This document shows positions 6,614 through 14,310 of a stretch of DNA of 29,440 nucleotides, in pieces. Every line of letters begins with the position of its first letter. Position 1 is the stretch's first letter. Location of the stretch: IMG/VR virus record IMGVR_UViG_3300036760_000285, positions 1 to 29,440 of that record, one strand, 5' to 3'. This stretch comes from a virus. The notes beneath the pieces were generated by a model. It did not search any database and had not been told where the DNA came from. It worked only from the letters and a program-made list of their open reading frames with translations. Position numbers and translations under genes: made by a program.

Positions 6614-8485
6614 TCAGGCGGGGGTGGGCTCGAGCGCCTCGGCGAACACGGTCTTCACGGCGGCGGTGGTGAGTGCATCTCTCTCAGCGAGCTCGACGAG
6701 CTCGGCGTGGATGTTCGAGGCGAAGTCCTCGGGGCACTCCGGCGCGACGAATGGGCGAAGTGGGCGGCCCTTGCGGAGCCGTCCGAGGACGAACCGCTCG
6801 TAGTCCCCGAGCACCTTGGCGAGGTCGGGCATCGCGGTCTGCGTGATCGACTCTGCCGCGATCGCCGACTCTGCCGCGGCCTCGACCATGGGTGGCTGGC
6901 CGATGGTCGTGTCCGGCGGCGACGGCGCGATGCCGGTGTTCGCCATGACGGTCGCGCCGGAGAGCACGTCGCGGAGCCTCACGACGGTACGGCCCGTGAT
7001 GACGACCGGCTCTGAGCCGAGTCCTTCCGCCAGCGGCTCCTCCCCGTAGGTATTCACCCTGACCTCGTCGATCGTGCGGATGCCCTTCTCGACGAGCTTC
7101 ACGGCGATGTTCGCCTGGACCTCCTGGTCCTCCCATTCGATGCCGAGGAACTTGAAGCAGAGCTCCGGGAGCCCGAAGTCCTGCTCGATCACCTCGTTGA
7201 AGATGGTCTGGAGCCAGGAGATGATCGGCCGGAGCGACCGGCGGTAGGTGACGTTCTCCTGCATCTGACCTTGGGCGCGGTTCACGTCCTGGGCGAAGCC
7301 GATCTCCTGAGGCTGCACGTCCATGCCGGCGCAGATGACCTTCACCAAGAACTCGTCGAAGTCCAGGATGTGGATCTTCGTCGCGTCCATGACCTCTTGG
7401 ACCCTCGCGCCGCCCGGGAGCCACTTGATCTTCCGGCGGGCCTGGATGTCGCCGGCGAGCAGCTGATCCCACAGCTCCTGCATCTCTCGCACCTGCTGCG
7501 GGTTGTAGTTCTCAGGTGTGAACCCGAACATATCCGGAACGTTGCCCTCGGTGAAGAAGGCCGTGTGCCACTGCGTGCGCTTCAGCGCGAGGTTCACGGT
7601 GAGGATGATCTGTTCGATGTTGGGGAAGCCATACGGCGTCCACGTCCGCCGGACGTAGGGGCGATAGATCAGCTCGGCCGTGGTGAGCGGGGTGGCTTCG
7701 ATGTTGCCGTTCTGACCCCGCTCTGCCGCCTGATCGTAGGAGGGAAGCTCCGCGCCGGCCGAGAGCGAGATGCTCGGCAACCCATACAGGAACTGCTGGT
7801 AGGCCGGATCCGGCGGCGTCGGACGATTGCCCCATTGGTCGATCAGCGGCTTGATCGTCGTGCCGTCGACGAGCTGCAGCGAATGGAGCTCGCCGCGCCG
7901 GTTCGGACGGCGATAGATCGACATCGCATCGACGACGAACACGTCCTCGAGCGCCATCTTCAGCCAGTCATCGATGTTGACGCCGTTGATCCGGTCCGGT
8001 GTACGGAAGAAGCGAGCGAGGCCCTTGATCGCGTCGGAGTAGTCCGTCTTGTCGCGCGGGTTGCGCGGCACGATCTGCCAGTCGAGCTGTGCGATCTCCT
8101 GCTTGCGGGCCTCGATGCAGCGCCGGAGGATCGCCTCGACGTCGGCGAGCGCGCGAAGGGTGCGGAAGTTGACGAGCTTGGTCGCGCCCGGAGGGATCGG
8201 CAGGTTGAACCCGACCGGATATTGCCACCGCCGCGGCATCGCGATCCCCGCCGGGCCGAGCGCGTTGATCGGCGACGGGCGCATAGGCGAACCCGGGCCG
8301 AACGGGACCATGCCGAAAGCCTCCGCGGGCTGCGACAGCGCTGCTCGCTCGCTCGGGCTCATCTGCTCGAGCTCGGCGAGCTGCGGCGCCTGTTGCGCGG
8401 CGAGTGACATGTCGCGGACCTCGACCGGGCGGTTCGGATCCACTCGGCCCCGCAGGACCTTCCACGCCTCGCCGACTCGACCCAC
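6614..8485 (-). CDS. Portal protein
   Basis: The protein of 623 aa (GTG 8485) forms the dodecameric ring through which DNA enters the head. Typical portal features are LRALADVEAILRRCIEARKQ, the Trp-rich DWQIVPRNPRDK segment, AELIYRPYVRRTWTPYGFPN, and the long helical C-terminal region (VIEQDFGLPELCFKFLGIEW). I prefer GTG 8485, two bases after the stop of the 94-aa gene, to an ATG at 8515 that would overlap that gene by 28 bases. The N-terminal ~80 residues are Pro/Ala-rich and likely flexible. Gene order terminase, small gene, portal, protease is standard. Confidence 0.88.
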   Translation of the reverse strand: MGRVGEAWKVLRGRVDPNRPVEVRDMSLAAQQAPQLAELEQMSPSERAALSQPAEAFGMVPFGPGSPMRPSPINALGPAGIAMPRRWQYPVGFNLPIPPGATKLVNFRTLRALADVEAILRRCIEARKQEIAQLDWQIVPRNPRDKTDYSDAIKGLARFFRTPDRINGVNIDDWLKMALEDVFVVDAMSIYRRPNRRGELHSLQLVDGTTIKPLIDQWGNRPTPPDPAYQQFLYGLPSISLSAGAELPSYDQAAERGQNGNIEATPLTTAELIYRPYVRRTWTPYGFPNIEQIILTVNLALKRTQWHTAFFTEGNVPDMFGFTPENYNPQQVREMQELWDQLLAGDIQARRKIKWLPGGARVQEVMDATKIHILDFDEFLVKVICAGMDVQPQEIGFAQDVNRAQGQMQENVTYRRSLRPIISWLQTIFNEVIEQDFGLPELCFKFLGIEWEDQEVQANIAVKLVEKGIRTIDEVRVNTYGEEPLAEGLGSEPVVITGRTVVRLRDVLSGATVMANTGIAPSPPDTTIGQPPMVEAAAESAIAAESITQTAMPDLAKVLGDYERFVLGRLRKGRPLRPFVAPECPEDFASNIHAELVELAERDALTTAAVKTVFAEALEPTPA

Positions 8486-8487
8486 GC

Positions 8488-8772
8488 TTACACGCGCTCC
8501 GGCCAATGCCAACATCCGGGCTCGGGGCCGTCCGCCTCGTGCACGGATGTCCGCCAGATCGCAGCCACGCCGGATGCGGCTTCAGGCACCAAGAACTGCC
8601 CTTCGTGCTGGCGGTTGTCGTTGCTCCCGTCGATGAAGACCTGGAGGTTGACCGGGCCCTGGGGGTAGCCCTGATCGGGACCCCAGAGCCGAATGACGAT
8701 CGCGGGTCGGCACTGCCCGTCCGGCAGCGTGAAGTGCACCAGCCTTCCGATGCTCGCCTTCTTCTGGCTCAT
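8488..8772 (-). CDS. Conserved 94-aa phage protein between terminase and portal
   Basis: ATG 8772 overlaps the terminase stop (ATGA) and has the ribosome site GGAGGAG, so this start is well supported even though the frame stays open further upstream. The protein begins MSQKKASIGRLVHFTLPDGQ and contains CRPAIVIRLWG, VNLQVFIDGSND and a C-terminal TSVHEADGPEPGCWHWPE. This matches a small, probably SH3-like beta protein recurrent in actinophages, often near structural genes, with no known function. No membrane segment is present. It could assist packaging or head assembly given its neighbours. Confidence 0.7.
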   Translation of the reverse strand: MSQKKASIGRLVHFTLPDGQCRPAIVIRLWGPDQGYPQGPVNLQVFIDGSNDNRQHEGQFLVPEAASGVAAIWRTSVHEADGPEPGCWHWPERV

Positions 8773-10448
8773 CGCTCCTCCGATTGCTCTTCTGCGGCGC
8801 GCCGCCGCTCGAGTTCCTCGCGCGCGAAGACGATCCAGCTCGGCTCGCCGGCAGCGAGGATCGCGCGCCCCAGCGCCATGACCGCCGCGACCGGGCCGTC
8901 GACCTTCTCCCCCGAGTGCTTCTTCGAGATCTTGACGTTCTCGTTCTCGTCGGACTTGATGGCGATGTTGTCGAACATCCACCGCATCACCGGATGTCCG
9001 CCGTGCCGGTACAGGCCGGCGACGATGAGCTTCTCCCACTCCTTCGTCGGCCCACTCATCGAGGCGAACCCTTGGCCCATCGGCACGATCGGGAGGCCGG
9101 ACTCGTCGAGGTCCTGCGCGAGCTGCGTCATGCCCCAGCGGTCGTAGGCGACCTCGGCGACCTGGAAGGCCTCACCGTCGCGCTCGATCTGCCGGGTGAT
9201 CGCCTTGTAGTCGATGTAGTCGCCCGGAGTGAGCGTGATGAAGCCAGCCTCGGCCCACTGCGACGCCTCGTTGTTGGTCCGGCGGTCGAGCTCCTCGAGG
9301 CGGTCCTCGGGGAAGAAGAACCGGTACAGCCCCGTGTGTCCGCGGAGCGGCATGTCCTCTTCCCCTTCGGCCGGCTCGAGGACGACGGGATCGGGGAAGT
9401 CCCATACGAGCGCGGCGAAGTCGATCGAGGACGCGAGGTCGAGGCCTCCGTAGCACACGCGTCCGCGGAGCTGCTCCTCCAGCTGGACCGCATCGAGGAT
9501 CCCGGCGGTCGCGTCCCAGGTCTCGAGCGGGATCCACTTGCTGACCTGTTTGACGCGCCGGTTCAGACGAAACTGCAGGAAGGAGTTGAGCTCGGAAGGC
9601 TTCTCCCTCGCCTCGCGCGCCTCTTCCCGCAGCGTGTTGATCGACAGGAAGTCACCCAGCGCGGGGTTCGGGATGTTCCAGGTCTCCTCGTCGAACGGAT
9701 CGGCGGCCTCGGGCGCCTCACGGATGTACACGAACAGATTCGGGTCGGCGATCTCGCCGGCGAGGACCTTCTTCGCGTACCGGTAGTCCTCGGCCTCGGG
9801 AGAGTCCTCGCGGTTGCCGACGGTCGTGATCGTGACGAACAGGGGCTGGATCCGCTTGCCCATGCCCTTCTTCAGCGCGCCGACGAGATTCTTCATCTTC
9901 TGGACCCAGTACTCGTCCACGACGGCCACATGGACCTTGAAGCCCTGCGCACCCGTCCCCATCTCGTCGCGTGGGAGCGCGCGGTAGAAGGAGTTCGTCG
10001 GCAGGTGAACGATCGTCTTCGTCGACGGGATGAGCTTGCACTCCTCGTTGAGGAGCGGAGAGAGCTTCACCATCTGCTCGACGACTCGGTAGATGACCGT
10101 CGCCTGGTCCTTGTCCTCGGCCGCGCCATAGCACTCGGCGCCGATCTCGCCGTCGGCGGTCAAGCCCTCGAGCACCATGCCGGAGGCGATCTCGGACTTG
10201 CCGTTGCCGCGCGGCAACCAGATCTGCGCGCGTGAGTAGCGACGGACCCACAACCCCCACTGCGGGTCGTAGCGCATCCATCCATAGAGCGGCCGGATGA
10301 TGTCCTCGGCCTGCCAGCTGGTGAGGATGAACGGCTCGCCGGCCCAGATCCCCTCCGTGTGCCGGAGGATCTTCTCGAAGAACGCGCAGACCCGGTCGGC
10401 CTCAGCCTCGTTGAACCAATAGCCGTCAAGTCGGTTGGCTCGAGCCAT
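8769..10448 (-). CDS. terL: Terminase large subunit
   Basis: The 559-aa motor protein pumps DNA into the prohead and cuts it. The ATPase has a Walker A variant WLPRGNGKS (77-85), Walker B VHVAVVDEYW with Asp178-Glu179, and a coupling motif ITTVGN (207-212). The nuclease half starts at YGGLDLASSIDF (Asp337) and continues through AEVAYDRWGM to DGPVAAVMALGRA near the end, an RNase H-like set of acidic residues. Size and motifs fit the HK97-like Terminase_1 group. ATG 10448 follows the site GGGAGG. The stop overlaps the next gene. An HNH gene separates it from the small subunit. Confidence 0.93.
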   Translation of the reverse strand: MARANRLDGYWFNEAEADRVCAFFEKILRHTEGIWAGEPFILTSWQAEDIIRPLYGWMRYDPQWGLWVRRYSRAQIWLPRGNGKSEIASGMVLEGLTADGEIGAECYGAAEDKDQATVIYRVVEQMVKLSPLLNEECKLIPSTKTIVHLPTNSFYRALPRDEMGTGAQGFKVHVAVVDEYWVQKMKNLVGALKKGMGKRIQPLFVTITTVGNREDSPEAEDYRYAKKVLAGEIADPNLFVYIREAPEAADPFDEETWNIPNPALGDFLSINTLREEAREAREKPSELNSFLQFRLNRRVKQVSKWIPLETWDATAGILDAVQLEEQLRGRVCYGGLDLASSIDFAALVWDFPDPVVLEPAEGEEDMPLRGHTGLYRFFFPEDRLEELDRRTNNEASQWAEAGFITLTPGDYIDYKAITRQIERDGEAFQVAEVAYDRWGMTQLAQDLDESGLPIVPMGQGFASMSGPTKEWEKLIVAGLYRHGGHPVMRWMFDNIAIKSDENENVKISKKHSGEKVDGPVAAVMALGRAILAAGEPSWIVFAREELERRRAAEEQSEER

Positions 10449-10466
10449 CGCCCGGACCTCCCGAGA

Positions 10467-10868
10467 TCAGGCCGCGGCTCGGTTCCGCTCCCGAGCACAG
10501 GCGCGGCAATGACGCTGTCCCCTCCAGCGGTAGGTGTTCTCCTCGTCGTAGAGGTGACCCTTCGGGCAGTGCGTCTTCACGATGTGAGCGGCCGGCACCG
10601 TCTCTCCGCGAAGCAGGTTTTCGCGCTTGGTCACTGGCTCGAGATGAGCAGGGTTCACGCACCCGCGATTCCGGCAGAGGTGATCGATCGTCAGGCCCTC
10701 GGGGATCGGCCCGACGACTAGCTCGTAGGCCACCCGGTGAGCACGATGGTTCCGGCCCTCGAATCTGAAGACACCGTAGCCGTCCCAATAACGCGCGGCT
10801 CGCCACTCCCAACACTCATCCGGCCCGCGGAGATCGACCTTCGACCAGAAGCGCGATGTCTGATCCAC
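10467..10868 (-). CDS. HNH homing endonuclease-like protein (copy 1)
   Basis: A 133-aa HNH nuclease starting at GTG 10868 behind GAGGAG. It has the C-W-E-W and GYGVF strand region near 19-34, then the core TIDHLCRNRGCVNPAHLEPV with His63, Asn72 and His75, and a C-terminal zinc segment KTHCPKGHLYD plus CRACARER. It closely resembles the HNH gene at 27569-28081 along its full length, implying a shared mobile ancestor. It sits between the small and large terminase genes, a common insertion place for free-standing homing endonucleases, which cut genomes lacking the insertion and spread by repair. A packaging role is less likely because another HNH fills that place. Confidence 0.85.
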   Translation of the reverse strand: MDQTSRFWSKVDLRGPDECWEWRAARYWDGYGVFRFEGRNHRAHRVAYELVVGPIPEGLTIDHLCRNRGCVNPAHLEPVTKRENLLRGETVPAAHIVKTHCPKGHLYDEENTYRWRGQRHCRACARERNRAAA

Positions 10869-10904
10869 AGGGTCAGCTCCTCAGTCTCGTCACGCCTCCG
10901 GGGG

Positions 10905-11396
10905 TCAGCGACCCGGCGGGCGCGGCTCGCGAACGCGGGTCGGTCGCATGATTCCGGCGGCATCGCCCGGGCTCGGCTTTGGGAGCTCGATCCTCGTCCG
11001 CGCGCTCGGCGTCAGGCCGAACTCGACGGCGAATGCCTTCACGTCGGCGGCCGCCTCGCGCTGGACCTGGAGCGCGACGTTCTTCACGCGCGAGCCCCGG
11101 TACCCCTTCACGATCACGCCGCGGCCGCGCGCGTGGATCTCCTTCGTCGCGGCCACGAACACCGCCCACCGCGCGCAGTAGACGGCAAGGGCGGCGCGAT
11201 CGGCATCGGTGATGAACCGGTCCGGCATGGCAGCCACGACGCGTCGCCACTCGGCCTTCGCCTCGGCCGGCAGGAAGCTTGGGCAGCCAGGCGGACCGCC
11301 TCTTGGCTTCGGTTCGGAGTGGTTCGTCCGGCGTTTGCCGGGGTTCCCCTCGATCAGCTTCAACCGTGTGGGCTTGGGTTTGCGCCCGACGGTCAT
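10905..11396 (-). CDS. terS: Terminase small subunit (P27-like)
   Basis: A 163-aa protein beginning MTVGRKPKPTRLKLIEGNPG, the hallmark start of P27-family small terminases, followed by GGPPGCPSFLPAEAKAEWRR and a helical DNA-binding/oligomerisation region (ITDADRAALAVYCARWAVFV). It recognises phage DNA and hands it to the large subunit. The frame is open for 73 codons upstream of ATG 11396, but that stretch is Arg/Pro/His-rich and not conserved-looking, so I start at the conserved Met. No clear ribosome site precedes it. The C-terminus ends in basic residues (RVREPRPPGR). Confidence 0.85.
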   Translation of the reverse strand: MTVGRKPKPTRLKLIEGNPGKRRTNHSEPKPRGGPPGCPSFLPAEAKAEWRRVVAAMPDRFITDADRAALAVYCARWAVFVAATKEIHARGRGVIVKGYRGSRVKNVALQVQREAAADVKAFAVEFGLTPSARTRIELPKPSPGDAAGIMRPTRVREPRPPGR

Positions 11397-11488
11397 CGAG
11401 CCGCCGCCGCCGGCTGGAGTCCACGTGCGCAGGGGCATGAGTTGTGCATGTGCAGAACCTCGACAGTTTCGCGGGCGCGGGAAGAAGC

Positions 11489-11938
11489 CTAAGGCGTCGG
11501 TCCTGTGCGCACACCCTTCGGGAGTTCGATGGGGCCCGGGGTGCCATGGCGCGCAACCGCTCTGCCGAAGCCACCGTCCCGGGCCGCCGTCTTCCGCGAG
11601 TGACAGCGATGGCATCGTGCATGCAGGAAGCGGTCGTCGTCCGGATCAACTACGCCCGAAGCCACCAGCTCACGCCTGCTCGGCGTGTGGTCGGCGTCGG
11701 TCGACGGCTCACCGCAGTCCTCACACCACGGATGGGCGAGCAGGAAGGCGGCGCGGCGCTTGTCCCACGCCGAGCCGTAGCCGCGCTGCCTCGCCGTGCC
11801 CCTTCGTTGGTCCTGCTCCCTCGCCATCCGCCGGCGGTGCTCGTCGCAGTAGCCGGGAGGATCGACCAGGGCGGGACAGCCAGGCCAGCGGCAGGGGGTA
11901 CGGGGTTTGCGAGGAATGAAGGTGCCCCCCTGTGTCAG
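11489..11938 (-). CDS. Packaging-type HNH endonuclease, non-ATG start
   Basis: An HNH nuclease of the kind found just upstream of small terminase genes, where in HK97-like phages it helps packaging. Core: WCEDCG (Cys72, Cys75), DADHTPSRR (Asp83, His84) and ARCHRCHSRKTA (Cys109, Cys112, His113). The first ATG in frame (11827) would cut off PCRWPGCPALVDPPGYCDEH, a zinc knuckle (Cys16, Cys21, Cys31, His34) typical of the family, so translation must start earlier. No ATG or GTG exists there. Candidates are CTG 11938, overlapping the previous stop as CTGA, or ATT 11917 behind AGGGGGG. Residue numbers here assume CTG. Confidence 0.8.
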   Translation of the reverse strand: MTQGGTFIPRKPRTPCRWPGCPALVDPPGYCDEHRRRMAREQDQRRGTARQRGYGSAWDKRRAAFLLAHPWCEDCGEPSTDADHTPSRRELVASGVVDPDDDRFLHARCHRCHSRKTAARDGGFGRAVARHGTPGPIELPKGVRTGPTP

Positions 11939-12330
11939 ACAGCGTCGGCGACGCTGGGCGGGGTGACGCCCGGGATGATGAGCTCACGGCTCACGAGTTC
12001 CAGGCCTGCGCCAGTCACGAGCGGCTTCTGCTCCTCCAGCTCCATGCGGATCTCCTTCAGGATCCGGAGGCGCTCCTGGTGCGTGCGGAGCGCCTTGTCG
12101 AGCGCGCCGGGATGCTCGACGCCACCGGCCGGCGCGAGGCGCTTGAGGATCGTGTTCTGGGCGAGCGCGGAGATCTCCTGCTGCAGCAGCTGCATGCACG
12201 CAGCCACTTCAGCCCCGAGCAGCGCCCGTTCGACCTCAGCTTCGAGTCTCTCGGCAGTGACGGGCAGCTGCGGCTGCTCCTCCACCTCCACTGTATTCGG
12301 AGGCTCTTCACGATGATGGCGTGTGAACAT
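11935..12330 (-). CDS. Coiled-coil protein of unknown function
   Basis: A 131-aa protein with a good ribosome site (AAGGAGAC) before ATG 12330; an in-frame upstream ATG at 12348 lacks one. It is rich in Glu, Leu and Gln with long amphipathic helices: residues ~25-55 (AERLEAEVERALLGAEVAAC) and ~75-105 (HQERLRILKEIRMELEEQK), probably a coiled coil. It ends in a non-helical ITPGV-type tail (REL-IIPGVTPPSVADAV). No catalytic motif is visible. It sits at the junction of early and packaging genes, directly before the packaging HNH, so it might be a DNA-binding or packaging accessory protein, but I cannot support a specific role. Confidence 0.7.
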   Translation of the reverse strand: MFTRHHREEPPNTVEVEEQPQLPVTAERLEAEVERALLGAEVAACMQLLQQEISALAQNTILKRLAPAGGVEHPGALDKALRTHQERLRILKEIRMELEEQKPLVTGAGLELVSRELIIPGVTPPSVADAV

Positions 12331-12344
12331 GCTGTCTCCTTGTC

Positions 12345-12506
12345 TCAAGGGGGGAAGGTCTGGCCGTCAAGGTTCTGATACTCGACGACCACCACCCATC
12401 GCAGTGGCATCGCCGCGCCGTGCTCGCCAGCAGCAACTATGCGTGCGAGGGCTTCGCTCATGATCTCGCGCGCTTCGCCGGTAAGCTCGACCGGCTCTTG
12501 GCCCAT
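12345..12506 (-). CDS. 53-aa small protein, unknown
   Basis: A short gene from ATG 12506, with an in-frame TAG immediately before it that fixes the start. The protein begins MGQEPVELTGEAREIMSEAL and is one helix (about 8-28) followed by a beta strand (PLRWVVVVEYQNLDGQ). Its stop lies within the region upstream of the next gene's ribosome site, so it fits the operon. Codon third positions are mostly G/C, as in neighbours. No relatives are recognised. It could be a small regulator or toxin-like protein, but nothing shows that. Confidence 0.6.
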   Translation of the reverse strand: MGQEPVELTGEAREIMSEALARIVAAGEHGAAMPLRWVVVVEYQNLDGQTFPP

Positions 12507-12511
12507 CTACG

Positions 12512-12631
12512 TCACGCCGCGCTCGCCGTCGTCGGTACAGCTTCGTCACGCCGGTCGGCGACGAGCACGCAATAGCACGCGCGAAGGAATGGCCACAACC
12601 GACCACATCGAGAGCAGGTCCGTGGGTGCAT
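12512..12631 (-). CDS. 39-aa Cys-containing small protein (tentative)
   Basis: A candidate gene supported mainly by a good ribosome site, GGAGG five bases before ATG 12631, and by ending just ahead of the next start. The protein begins MHPRTCSRCGRLWPFLRACY and has a C-x2-C pair plus two further cysteines, suggesting a metal knuckle. A competing frame starts at GTG 12669 and overlaps this one for about 45 codons before turning into an Arg-rich shadow of the following gene. G/C use at third positions does not clearly choose between the two. Function unknown. Confidence 0.35.
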   Translation of the reverse strand: MHPRTCSRCGRLWPFLRACYCVLVADRRDEAVPTTASAA

Positions 12632-12823
12632 CGATCCTCCGTGGTTCGCGCGCCGCAGCCGAGACTCACGTCATCGTTGCCGAGCTGCCCTGAAGCGGAT
12701 TGGTCTCGGACGGTGAGAGGTCTCGGCGCGGCGCGACGGCCTCAGATCCGGGGGTTCGTGCGGCCGGGCTGGGCACGGCTTACGCACAAGGCGCCTCGAA
12801 CTTTAGTTGCACCGGGGGCCATA
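12632..12823 (-). other. Low-coding stretch after the TnpB-like gene
   Basis: These 192 bases hold no convincing gene. A 26-codon frame from ATG 12822 (MAPGATKVRGALCV...) and a 23-codon frame ending at 12670 are the only openings. Short self-complementary pieces are visible (GTGCG with CGCAC near 12763-12786). In TnpB systems the guide RNA comes from the 3' end of the gene and the bases after it, so this is where such an RNA would be expected. No IS end, TAM-flanked terminal hairpin or repeat array was recognised. Confidence 0.3.
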
Positions 12824-13786
12824 TCAAGCACCCTCACCTGCAGGAGCGATCGGATTCCCCCATGCATCGTGTGTGCGATAGGACTCGGCGAGCCGCTCCT
12901 GGATCGCAGCATTTGAGCGCTCCTCGCGCTCCAGGAGCGCCTTCTTACGCATCTCGGTCCGGTATTGCCGCAGGTCAGGAGCCTCTTTGCGGGCTTGTAT
13001 CTCAGCGGCCGAGGGCAACCGCCCGACGCGATATCGAAAGTGGTAGCAGCGTGAGCACGCGCCAGCCTTCCATACGAAGCCGTCGCATCCTTCCGCCTCG
13101 CACTCGGGCAGAGTCAGCTGGAAGCGGTTCGCTGCCTTGGCCGCGATGTTGATCGCTGCGATCACATCGGCCTGCCCGGCAAGCCCACATGTCTGGCACT
13201 CGAATCTGTCTCGGCTGATGCGGTTGGCGCGGGACTTCACGCCGCAACGTGGACAGGTGATCGAGGTATATGCACGATTCACAGTAGTGATCGGTACGTG
13301 ACGATCGGTCGCTCGATCACGGATCGCTGCCCACACTCGTACCCATGCCGGCTTGCGTCGTGAGAATCCGCCCCAGTTCTCAAGAGCGAGGCCACGCTTC
13401 GAGCGTTCAGCAGTCGCCACGATCTGCTTCGCCAGGTGCGCAACGACCGGCACATCGTGGGTCGAGCGCGCCCACACCTCAGCAGCTCCACGCGGTGAAT
13501 AAGCCTCCCGCGTGAACACCGCGCCGTTCAGCTTCCGGATCGTTACCGGCCCCGCCTGCGGGACGATGAGCTTGTCCCGTGATCCCGACCACCGATAGAC
13601 GCGACCATCCGAGTCTGCTGCGGGGAACACCCAGCCCACGTCGATCCCGAGCCAGCCATTGTCGAGCGGCCCCATCGCCTCGCGGGCTTGCCTCTCGGCT
13701 AGCTTCGCCGCCGCGATGACGGCCTTGTCTGCCAGCACGGCGTTCTGCATCTCAAGTGCCTGATCCCAGTCGACCTCTTGGCTCAG
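12824..13786 (-). CDS. Compact TnpB/Cas12-like RuvC nuclease with extra zinc knuckle
   Basis: A ~320-aa protein with the RuvC nuclease core of TnpB/Cas12 proteins: WLGIDVGWVFP (Asp49), GLALENWGG (Glu136), then a zinc ribbon CPRCG...CQTCG (Cys178, 181, 197, 200) and ADVIAAINIA (Asp207, Asn213). All three catalytic acids are present. Unlike TnpB (~400 aa) it has only ~45 residues before the first RuvC motif, so the recognition/wedge half is missing; an in-frame TAG just upstream excludes a longer reading. It also carries a second zinc knuckle (Cys229, 234, 244, 247) and a ~70-residue charged tail. Start: CTG 13786 after AGGAGG, overlapping the previous stop; ATG 13750 is the alternative. No tnpA gene is nearby. 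Confidence 0.75.
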   Translation of the reverse strand: MSQEVDWDQALEMQNAVLADKAVIAAAKLAERQAREAMGPLDNGWLGIDVGWVFPAADSDGRVYRWSGSRDKLIVPQAGPVTIRKLNGAVFTREAYSPRGAAEVWARSTHDVPVVAHLAKQIVATAERSKRGLALENWGGFSRRKPAWVRVWAAIRDRATDRHVPITTVNRAYTSITCPRCGVKSRANRISRDRFECQTCGLAGQADVIAAINIAAKAANRFQLTLPECEAEGCDGFVWKAGACSRCYHFRYRVGRLPSAAEIQARKEAPDLRQYRTEMRKKALLEREERSNAAIQERLAESYRTHDAWGNPIAPAGEGA

Positions 13787-14310
13787 CGTGGCCTCCTACG
13801 CCGTGATCCGAACAGCGACGGATCGAGCTCCTTCGCCGACGGGGACCTACCCACGCCGACCTCTTCTCCGCGTTCACGCCGTCGAGCTTGGGCCTCGAGC
13901 AGCTCGGCGTGTTCGTTCGACAGTGGATCCAGCGATCGCGGGTTTCGCATCGGGTCGAACACGCCATGCGGACGCTCGTCGCGAAGCATCTTCTCCTTGA
14001 GCTTGTCGACGTCGAGCGAGACGGCCTTTGTCGACGCGCGGATGGTGATGGCGGCATGGGTGAGCTGTCCGCGCAGACCGGCGTGATCGAACGCCGTCGA
14101 GTGCATCGGGTTCGGGTCGGTCCCTTTCAACGCCGCTCGCACGATGTCGCCGTCGCGATCTGGTCGTCCACTCGTCACATGGGCTTGCTCGATGACCTGC
14201 TGGCTGTACGCGACCCCCGATGCCCAGCGGAACTCGTTCTGCAGCTGCTTGATCTCCGCGATCAGCGTTCGGCACGCCGCGTCGAATACGTCGGGGCTCG
14301 GCGCGGTCAT
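13783..14310 (-). CDS. 175-aa early protein, unknown
   Basis: ATG 14310 overlaps the previous stop (ATGA), and the frame's upstream extension is a shadow of that gene. The protein begins MTAPSPDVFDAACRTLIAEI, has an N-terminal helical region (QLQNEFRWASGVAYSQQVIE), a central helix rich in Ala/Lys/Asp (AVSLDVDKLKEKMLRDER) and a very basic C-terminus (LFGSRRRRPR) that may bind nucleic acid. It does not resemble the missing N-terminal half of a TnpB protein. Its last codons contain the AGGAGG used by the TnpB-like gene downstream, tying their translation together. Confidence 0.7.
   Translation of the reverse strand: MTAPSPDVFDAACRTLIAEIKQLQNEFRWASGVAYSQQVIEQAHVTSGRPDRDGDIVRAALKGTDPNPMHSTAFDHAGLRGQLTHAAITIRASTKAVSLDVDKLKEKMLRDERPHGVFDPMRNPRSLDPLSNEHAELLEAQARRRERGEEVGVGRSPSAKELDPSLFGSRRRRPR

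Noticed and set aside
12367-12669. 100-codon frame from GTG 12669
   Set aside because: Its second half is an Arg-rich shadow of the 53-aa gene. The first 45 codons remain possible but compete with the 39-aa gene that has a better ribosome site.
12742-12822. 26-codon frame after the TnpB-like gene
   Set aside because: Short, weak ribosome site, no recognisable pattern; kept only as part of the low-coding stretch.
12600-13800. IS200/IS605 insertion sequence
   Set aside because: No transposase tnpA, no terminal hairpins or target motif recognised, and the nuclease gene is coupled to its upstream neighbour.
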